From Synechococcus sp. CBW1002 (GTDB taxonomy: Bacteria; Cyanobacteriota; Cyanobacteriia; PCC-6307; Cyanobiaceae): a stretch of 64,000 nt of DNA. Of this stretch, positions 58,279-64,000 are shown one piece after another. The position numbers and the translations under genes are program-made. The stretch lies in the NCBI RefSeq assembly GCF_015840915.1, contig NZ_CP060398.1:2542001-2606000 (forward strand), written 5' to 3'. Below the pieces are notes generated by a model. The model did no database searches and was not told where the DNA came from. It saw only the letters and a list, made by a program, of their open reading frames with translations. Numbering within the stretch: the stretch's first letter is position 1; every line of letters starts with the position of its first letter.

Positions 58279-59685
58279 TCAGAGGCGATTGCGCGGCGGT
58301 TCTCCCGTTCCGCGCAACAGCCCCTGCTCCCAGCGGCCCAGCTGACGATCAGCCAGTGCGCTGGCCAGGGCCACCGTGCCCCCGGCCACCAGGGCAGGCA
58401 AGGTGTGAAACCAGGCGATTGCGGCCAGGCTGCCCCAGAGCGGCAGTGGTAGCCACGGCCGCCAGCGGCGGATTCCGGCCAGGGCACCGCCACAGGACTG
58501 GCAGTGCTCGGTATGGGCGTGAAAGCGCTCCATCAGCGCGTCACGCTCCAGTCGCGGCGGCAAGGTTTGATCGGGGAACGGATCGGCGCTGAAGCGGCTC
58601 ACCCAGTCGTGCAGGGCTTTGATGTAGAGATCGGCGCCAGTGGCCAGGTTGTAGGCGCGGCTGGCCGAGCCACTTCTCCCCCGGGTCTCCAGTACCCGCT
58701 CCTGCCAGTGGAGAAACAGCTGGTCATCTTCCAGCACCCGATGGTTGCTGATGTGCTGCAGCCAGCGGGGCCGCAGCCCCAGCAGGCGCGCCGGCCAGGG
58801 GGAACGGAAGCGGAACGGGAACCTCGCCAGCAGCCGGCATTCGCCTCGGCGGATCGGCACCGCATAGACCACGGTGAGAATGCGGGCGAACGCCTTGGCG
58901 TCGAGCTCGTGCCACATCAGGGCCGGTGCTGCAAAGGTGGTGTGCTGGCTGCCGAGGCTTCCCTTGCGCGGACCCTCCGGCCACAGCCCCGTGAATCCCT
59001 CCTCGCCGAAGCTGGTGAGTTCGGCCCGCACCGGTGCTGCGGTGGCGCGGTTGCCCACGGTCTTGTGGTGGGTGAAGGGCACATGGCTCACATCGAGCAC
59101 GTTCTCCAGCAGGGTGAGGGCATCCATCGGCAGGTCCCGGAAGGTGTCCTGCACCAGCCAGGGCTCACCGGGTTCCTCCAGGGCCGGCACCAGCGGCAAG
59201 GGCACCGCGGCGGCCTCGTTCGGATCGCCGGCGAACACGAACAGCAGGCCCTGGGCTTCGGCCGTGGCGTAGGTGCGGCAGGTCGATCGCCGCGAGGCGA
59301 GGGCGGCGTCGGATTCGGCCTGGGGGATGAGGGTGCAGCGGCCACTGCCCTCGAAGCTCCAGCCGTGATACGGGCACTCCAACTCGCCCCTGGCATTGAT
59401 CCGCCCGTCGCTGAGGGGCACCAGCCGGTGGGGGCACACGTCCGCGAAGGCCCGCCACTGCTGGGCTGCCTCCTCCCACCAGAGCACAAGATCCTGCTCC
59501 AGCAGGGTGAAGGGCTGGGGGCGGCGGCGGTCGAGATCCGCCAGAGGGGCCACCGGATACCAGTGTCGATGCCAGTCCACAGCTGGGGGCACGGCAGAAG
59601 GCAACGCAGAGAGATCGCATCCTGGCAACCCCGCGCCACCAACGGCAGGAGGTCGGTGCGGGGGGCGGTGCTCTGATCCAGGCAA
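58279..59685 (-). CDS. Rieske non-heme iron oxygenase, pheophorbide-a-oxygenase-like
   Basis: A 468-residue protein. Rieske 2Fe-2S ligands: Cys84 and His86 in DVCPHRLVP and Cys104 and His107 in ECPYHGW. The mononuclear iron site is LLENVLDVSHVPFTHH (His201, His206). Near the C-terminus ERFHAHTEHCQSCGGAL has the CxxC typical of the PaO/Tic55/CAO group, then two hydrophobic segments (WLPLPLWGSLAAIAWF; LVAGGTVALASAL) anchor it to membranes. Related enzymes act on chlorophyll derivatives. Exact substrate unknown. The start may lie later, because the first 35 residues are low-complexity. Confidence 0.9.
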   Translation of the reverse strand: MPGSEHRPPHRPPAVGGAGLPGCDLSALPSAVPPAVDWHRHWYPVAPLADLDRRRPQPFTLLEQDLVLWWEEAAQQWRAFADVCPHRLVPLSDGRINARGELECPYHGWSFEGSGRCTLIPQAESDAALASRRSTCRTYATAEAQGLLFVFAGDPNEAAAVPLPLVPALEEPGEPWLVQDTFRDLPMDALTLLENVLDVSHVPFTHHKTVGNRATAAPVRAELTSFGEEGFTGLWPEGPRKGSLGSQHTTFAAPALMWHELDAKAFARILTVVYAVPIRRGECRLLARFPFRFRSPWPARLLGLRPRWLQHISNHRVLEDDQLFLHWQERVLETRGRSGSASRAYNLATGADLYIKALHDWVSRFSADPFPDQTLPPRLERDALMERFHAHTEHCQSCGGALAGIRRWRPWLPLPLWGSLAAIAWFHTLPALVAGGTVALASALADRQLGRWEQGLLRGTGEPPRNRL

Positions 59686-59932
59686 GTGGTCTGATCACGG
59701 CGAGGAATGGTGTGGGTCTGGGTTGGTTCAGCAGGAAAGAAATCAGTTTGAAGGCGACGGTGTTGCGAGGGTGGACTAGGACAAATGGCTGGTGATTGTG
59801 GCTGGTTCAGTCACCGGAACTGGCGAGATTGCCCAGGGATGACGAAGTGTGTTGGTCCTTCCGGAGCCAGGCATGGCAGGGCTCCTTTACAATTGCGATC
59901 AATCAAGACCGCGCGCGCCTTCAAAAGCCAGT

Positions 59933-61444
59933 ATGCAAAACGCCTTCTTCGATGACTCGCTGGATAAAGACGCGATCAAGCGCAGAATCCAGGCCATTGA
60001 TGCAGGCAAGGTCGGTCTCTACAGCATCGGTCTTTATCCAGGTTCGATCGCCTACAACTGCGCCATGCATACCGATGGCAGCAGCCTGATGCTGGCCCCC
60101 AGGCCGGGCCGCGATCTGATGGGTGCCTTCTCGGACGATGCCATTGCCGGCATGGATCCGGAGCATCTCGAAACCGTGAAGCGCATGGCGCACCATCCGC
60201 AGCAGGGAGCTGCGGCCACCAACGGCCTGGCTGATCTGATCCAGCACTGCGATCTGGTGGTGCTGAGCGCCAACAGCAATCACATCGACCAGGACCTTCA
60301 GGATGCCTGTGCCCTGCGAACCGAGCTGAAACGTGAACAGGTGGTGCTGGCCTGTCTGGCCGGCTCTTTCAGCCACGATCACATTCGCAACGAATCCTAT
60401 GTGTTATGCGAGAGATATCCGAATCTGGCCTTCTTTTCCGGCTTTCATCGCCACGGTGCTCTCCGCAATCCGGTCGACAGCTTCACCGCCAATTTCTGCC
60501 ACCCCAATGCACTGACGGCCCTGCTGGGGGCACGGATGTTGGACAAGATCTCGCCTAATATTCAAGTATCTCCTGGGATTCACAATATTGAAGCGCAATA
60601 TATCAAGGCGGCCAAGAATATCTCCTCCATCTTTGCCGGCTTCGGACACGCCTATCACCGTGAAAATACTGGCATTCTCCCAACCCTGCTTACCCTGCTG
60701 CTCGATCAGTGCATCGATCAGGCTGCCACGGTATCCATGGCGCGCCGGGATCGTCAGCGGCTCTATGGCCGCCAGCCGATCGCCCTCACCGAACTGGGCT
60801 ATGGCGTGCAGCGCATCGAGGCGGCCCTCAACCGCGGTGGTGACATGGAAAAAGTGCGGGATCACACCTTCGCCCAGCTCACCGCCATGGTGGCCGACGT
60901 GCGCGGCAGCATGATGCAGCCGGTCTCGGGCAGTCCGACCCGGAACTTCCAGGTGGGCCAGATCCTGGCGGAGCGCATGCGGGCGCATCAGCGCTGTCCG
61001 CACACGATGGAGGAACTGCAGGATTGGTGTGAAGCGGCTGGCTTGCCCCGTGGCGGCCTGGAAGGGCTCAAGGCCCTGAGCTGCTGGCCACAGATCGTGC
61101 GCAACTACGGCATCCTGGTGCACGATGCCTCGATGGTGAATCTGCTCTACATGGCGGTCTACGGCAAGCCGAGCACCAAGGACATCGCCTTTTCGGTGAT
61201 GACCGAAAGTCGGGAGATGTCGAATTACTGCCAGGAATCAGTTCGGCCGACCCATAGCCGCAAGTACGCTGAGGCTTTGCAGAGTCTCGATAATCCCGAG
61301 GCACTGGATCTTCTCGCCACCGCCGTGATTGCGGATAATGCCCGTAAAGCTGCCCTCGATGACACCTTTTCGGACGACCAGCTGGGCCAGGATCACGTGC
61401 CCGCCTATCTGCAGGCAATGAACGTGATTGAGAATGTCTGGTGA
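59933..61444 (+). CDS. Putative NAD-dependent dehydrogenase-like protein (G3P dehydrogenase fold)
   Basis: A 503-residue protein from the ATG at 59933 (MQNAFFDDSLDKD). The N-terminal 180 residues look Rossmann-like: VGLYSIGLYPGSIAYNCAM, then ADLIQHCDLVVLSANSNHIDQDL and REQVVLACLAGSF, in the order of a dehydrogenase with a strand-turn-helix and a substrate loop. The middle part NIEAQYIKAAKNISSIFAGFGHAYHRENTGILPTLLTLL resembles the Lys-containing helix of glycerol-3-phosphate dehydrogenases and 6-phosphogluconate dehydrogenases. The canonical GxGxxG is not obvious. The family looks conserved and unnamed. It stands alone, with AT-richer DNA at its upstream side. Confidence 0.6.
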   Translation: MQNAFFDDSLDKDAIKRRIQAIDAGKVGLYSIGLYPGSIAYNCAMHTDGSSLMLAPRPGRDLMGAFSDDAIAGMDPEHLETVKRMAHHPQQGAAATNGLADLIQHCDLVVLSANSNHIDQDLQDACALRTELKREQVVLACLAGSFSHDHIRNESYVLCERYPNLAFFSGFHRHGALRNPVDSFTANFCHPNALTALLGARMLDKISPNIQVSPGIHNIEAQYIKAAKNISSIFAGFGHAYHRENTGILPTLLTLLLDQCIDQAATVSMARRDRQRLYGRQPIALTELGYGVQRIEAALNRGGDMEKVRDHTFAQLTAMVADVRGSMMQPVSGSPTRNFQVGQILAERMRAHQRCPHTMEELQDWCEAAGLPRGGLEGLKALSCWPQIVRNYGILVHDASMVNLLYMAVYGKPSTKDIAFSVMTESREMSNYCQESVRPTHSRKYAEALQSLDNPEALDLLATAVIADNARKAALDDTFSDDQLGQDHVPAYLQAMNVIENVW

Positions 61445-61506
61445 TGACTAAAGCCAGAGGATGTAAGCTCGTTGGTTGGGTCTAGTCTGTTGCGAGTCAG
61501 GCTTGT

Positions 61507-62328
61507 TTAGCTGGAGGCTGAGGTATAGAATCGCAGAGCATATTTCCAGAACCAACGGCTCGCCAGCAGGGACAGGATCGTGACCACTCCTGATGCCGTG
61601 AGCCAGCTGAGATTTGCACGACCCAGCAGGGCTTCGGCGGGCACCGTGGTAAGGAAAGCCACTGGTACAACTACGGTGAAGAACAGCCGCAGGCCGATCG
61701 GATAGGCGCTGATGGGATAACGGCCTGCGGCCAGAAAGCTGCGTAGCACCTCCGTGGCGTTCCACACCTTCACGAACCAGATGCTGGTGGCCGCCAGGAT
61801 GAACCAGAGGCTGTACAGGATCAGGCTGCCGCAGATCAGCATCAGCCCCGTCAGCAGGAGATCCTGCAGGCTCGGCGTTGCTCCCGTACGGACGGCTCCC
61901 ACAACCATGAGCACAACACCCAGCACGATCCCAGGGAGACCCCAGGGGGAAACCGTGCGCAACGACAGCCAGAACTGGCTGTCGATCGGCTTGAGCAACA
62001 CATAATCCAGGCTGCCGTTCTGGACATGACCCACGATCGTGCTGAGGTTGGGTTGCAGCAGGGTGCTGGCGATGCCATCCAGCACGGTGTACATCCCCAG
62101 CACCACCAGCGCTGCCTCCCAGCTCCAGCCCCCCAGCCCATGGCCGGAGCGGAAGAACAGCGACAACACGAACAGGCTGCCAGCCAGATTGCCACCTGTG
62201 GCCAGCAGTTCAATCAGCAGGTTGATCTGGTATTCCAGCTCGGCCGCCAGGGCCGCTCCCCAGAAGCTGCGCAGGGTGCGCCAGTAGCGCCCCACGGTGC
62301 CGCCGTTCATCTTGCTGCCGAGCGTCAT
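61507..62328 (-). CDS. ABC-2 type permease (DUF990-like), subunit 2
   Basis: A 273-residue membrane protein from the ATG at 62328, which overlaps the upstream gene. Six hydrophobic segments: LLATGGNLAGSLFVLSLFF; ALVVLGMYTVLDGIAST; PGIVLGVVLMVVGAV; LLLTGLMLICGSLILYS; VVVPVAFLTTVP; and GVVTILSLLASRWFW. Segment GHVQNGSLDYVLLKPIDSQFW fits the ABC2_membrane_6 (DUF990) family, where the pair of permeases works with an ABC ATPase. Substrate unknown. Confidence 0.85.
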   Translation of the reverse strand: MTLGSKMNGGTVGRYWRTLRSFWGAALAAELEYQINLLIELLATGGNLAGSLFVLSLFFRSGHGLGGWSWEAALVVLGMYTVLDGIASTLLQPNLSTIVGHVQNGSLDYVLLKPIDSQFWLSLRTVSPWGLPGIVLGVVLMVVGAVRTGATPSLQDLLLTGLMLICGSLILYSLWFILAATSIWFVKVWNATEVLRSFLAAGRYPISAYPIGLRLFFTVVVPVAFLTTVPAEALLGRANLSWLTASGVVTILSLLASRWFWKYALRFYTSASS

Positions 62329-63152
62329 GCCCCCATCGCTCCGTACTGCCGCAATCCCCGTTTCCAGAGCACCCATGTGATTGGCAGCAGGATCGCGATC
62401 CAGAGGCTCACCACGGCAAAGCTGGCGACGACATCCACCTTCTCGCCGGCCAGCAGCTGGGCCGGTATCGCAATCATGTATGGAAACGGAGTCCACAGCG
62501 CCAGGCGGCGCACCGGTTCGGGATACACCTGCAACGGAGCGATCAGGCCTGAGAGATAGAGATAGGGAATGAACAGCAGCCGCTCCAGGGCGCTGGCCCG
62601 CTCGCTCCAGAAGCAGACCGTGGTGAGGGCGAACTGGATCAGGAAGCGCAGGGCGAAGGCGAGCTGCATGGCCATGACCGCCAGCAGAAGCGCCGCTGGA
62701 GACGGCAGCCAGAAGGCGGCGGGATAGAGCAGGAAGAACAGGGCTGCCAGGGCGATCACGAAGGGCAGACGTGTGGCCTGTTCGGCGATGTGGGCGCTCA
62801 CATACCGCCAGACCGGCGCCAGTGGTTGCAGCAGATAGCCCGAAAGCCGGCCCTGGAGATGGTCTTCCTCAAAGGTGTAGATCACCCACACCAGCGTGAA
62901 CTGGCGCACGATGAACACAGCCAGAAAATACCGCGCCAGGGCGATGGGATCCAATCCCAGCGATGGGAGTTCAGCGGTGGGGGCGTTGCCGTTGTTGCCG
63001 CTGGCCCCACTCCAGAGGCCGAGCATGATGAAAGGCAGCACGCCCGAGAGCGCCCATAGCGCAATCTCGGCGCGGTACTCCAGCATGTACGCGTATTGGC
63101 TGCTCAGCAGCACTCGCACTAGGCGCAATCCCCGCTGCAGCTTCTTGCTCAT
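62325..63152 (-). CDS. ABC-2 type permease (DUF990-like), subunit 1
   Basis: A 275-residue membrane protein with six hydrophobic segments (IALWALSGVLPFIMLGLW; FLAVFIVRQFTLVWVIY; FVIALAALFFLLYPAAFW; LLLAVMAMQLAFALRF; and two near the end). EEDHLQGRLSGYLLQPLAPVW fits the conserved loop of the first DUF990 subunit. It overlaps both neighbours by 4 bases, showing a coupled three-gene operon. Confidence 0.86.
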   Translation of the reverse strand: MSKKLQRGLRLVRVLLSSQYAYMLEYRAEIALWALSGVLPFIMLGLWSGASGNNGNAPTAELPSLGLDPIALARYFLAVFIVRQFTLVWVIYTFEEDHLQGRLSGYLLQPLAPVWRYVSAHIAEQATRLPFVIALAALFFLLYPAAFWLPSPAALLLAVMAMQLAFALRFLIQFALTTVCFWSERASALERLLFIPYLYLSGLIAPLQVYPEPVRRLALWTPFPYMIAIPAQLLAGEKVDVVASFAVVSLWIAILLPITWVLWKRGLRQYGAMGA

Positions 63153-64000
63153 CGGTCGTCCCTCTGGCGGAACAGTTGGCCGATGATCTCCTCCACCGGT
63201 GGATCGTTCACTTCCAGGTCACAGACATCGAAATCGGCCAGAAGACGACCCACCTGCTGCGTCAGTCGATCCCCTTCGATCAGCAGCCGCACCTCGTTGC
63301 CGTTCTGGCTTTCCAGGGTTCCGTAGCTCTCGAACATGCGGGCCGGCAAGACATGGCGCAACTCCAGCCGCACCTGGCGGCAGGGCGCCAACTGGTCGGT
63401 GAGCCCTTCAAGGCTGCCGTCGTAAAAGAGTCGCCCCTGGTGAATCAGCAGCACCCGCTCACACAGGGCCGTGATATCGCCCATGTAGTGGCTGGTGAGC
63501 AGCACCGTGGCACCGGTGCGGCGGTTGTAGTCGGCCAGAAAGGAACGCACCCGCACCTGGGCGTTCACGTCCAGTCCCAGGGTGGGTTCATCGAGAAACA
63601 GCACCGCTGGCTGATGCAGCAACGCCGCCATCAGTTCGGCCTTCATGCGCTGCCCCAGGGAGAGTTTGCGAACCGGACGGGTCAGTTCCTCATCCAGTTC
63701 CAGCATGTCGGCCAGCTCGGCGATCCGGCGCTTGCTCTCGGCCGCGCCGATGCCGTAGACGGCGGCATGGACCCGCAACGAATCGAGTGGCGGCAGATCC
63801 CAGATCAGCTGCTGCTTCTGACCCATCACCAGCGTGATCTGACGCAGGAAGTCCGCCTGCCTACGGAAGGGTTCATGGCCGGCCACCCGCACCGTGCCGG
63901 CGCTGGGGTGAATCAGGCCCGTCAGCATCTTCAAGGTGGTGGTCTTGCCGGCACCATTCGGCCCGAGGAACCCCACCATTTCACCGGGTTCGATCGCGAT
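63149..64000 (-). CDS. ABC transporter ATPase, N-terminus outside the window
   Basis: At least 284 residues seen; the frame is open at the right edge (IAIEPGEMVGFLGPNGAGKTTT). Walker A GPNGAGKT, the Q-loop region TLVMGQKQQLIWD, signature KLSLGQRMKAEL, Walker B VLFLDEPTLGLD and H-loop LLTSHYMGDI are present. A C-terminal domain of about 90 residues follows. The ATPase goes with the two DUF990 permeases downstream. The start codon is beyond base 64000; about 30 residues are missing. Confidence 0.93.
   Translation of the reverse strand: MAIEPGEMVGFLGPNGAGKTTTLKMLTGLIHPSAGTVRVAGHEPFRRQADFLRQITLVMGQKQQLIWDLPPLDSLRVHAAVYGIGAAESKRRIAELADMLELDEELTRPVRKLSLGQRMKAELMAALLHQPAVLFLDEPTLGLDVNAQVRVRSFLADYNRRTGATVLLTSHYMGDITALCERVLLIHQGRLFYDGSLEGLTDQLAPCRQVRLELRHVLPARMFESYGTLESQNGNEVRLLIEGDRLTQQVGRLLADFDVCDLEVNDPPVEEIIGQLFRQRDDR

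Overview
The window looks like a chromosomal segment of a high-GC unicellular cyanobacterium of the Synechococcus/Cyanobium type. This is inferred from gene content: a one-helix high-light-inducible protein, a DevBCA-type glycolipid exporter, a cyanobacterial-size ClpC, a pheophorbide-oxygenase-like Rieske protein with C-terminal membrane segments, and small picocyanobacterial proteins. No rRNA, tRNA or CRISPR array was seen.

Layout. (1) 1-8 kb: housekeeping or stress genes (glutamine amidotransferase, exported superoxide dismutase, HD hydrolase, two methyltransferases) mixed with many broken genes: a truncated HlyD adaptor with ABC remnants, a short-chain dehydrogenase, an alpha/beta hydrolase and a choloylglycine-hydrolase-like gene. 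(2) 8-9.9 kb: an intact IS66 element with an 8-bp target duplication, splitting a gene that can be rebuilt across it. (3) 10-22 kb: a SHOCT protein with an internal duplication, a peroxiredoxin-like protein, a frameshifted P450 followed by a methyltransferase, Hli, a TetR regulator divergent from devBCA with a palindromic operator candidate, a methyltransferase, SRAP and PilZ. (4) 22.4-29.2 kb: a mosaic of IS66, three copies of one IS3 element and an IS21 element, the last interrupted by an IS3. (5) 29.3-36.2 kb: two convergent, paralogous minor-pilin cassettes. One is AT-rich and split by an IS1595-type element. The other is GC-rich, intact, five genes long, and includes a large GspK/PilX-like protein. 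(6) 36.3-40.9 kb: katG, an oxidoreductase with one nonsense codon, an IS3 relic, and a pilA-like gene with promoter and terminator candidates. (7) 41-47.9 kb: an IS5 element, then a nest in which a GST gene is cut by an IS3, that IS3 holds an IS256, the IS256 holds a group II intron, and the intron reverse transcriptase is split by a 110-bp MITE carrying the IS5 ends. (8) 48-64 kb: conserved core: DUF6880-like protein, trhO, bioB, uppS, cdaA, lysA, rimI, clpC, a Rieske oxygenase, a G3P-dehydrogenase-like protein and a three-gene ABC-2 exporter running off the end.

Functional links. The tight minus-strand run lysA-cdaA-uppS-bioB-trhO joins diaminopimelate/lysine, c-di-AMP, undecaprenyl phosphate, biotin and tRNA modification functions. 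devBCA with its TetR gene is an exporter module with local control. The pilin cassettes, pilA and a PilZ protein point to type IV pilus functions. The density of IS elements and pseudogenes indicates a genome under active transposition and decay. The nested insertion at 42.5-47.9 kb, the MITE paired with its likely IS5 helper, and the duplicated pilin cassette are the most notable structures. All family assignments come from reading motifs by eye; no database search was run.
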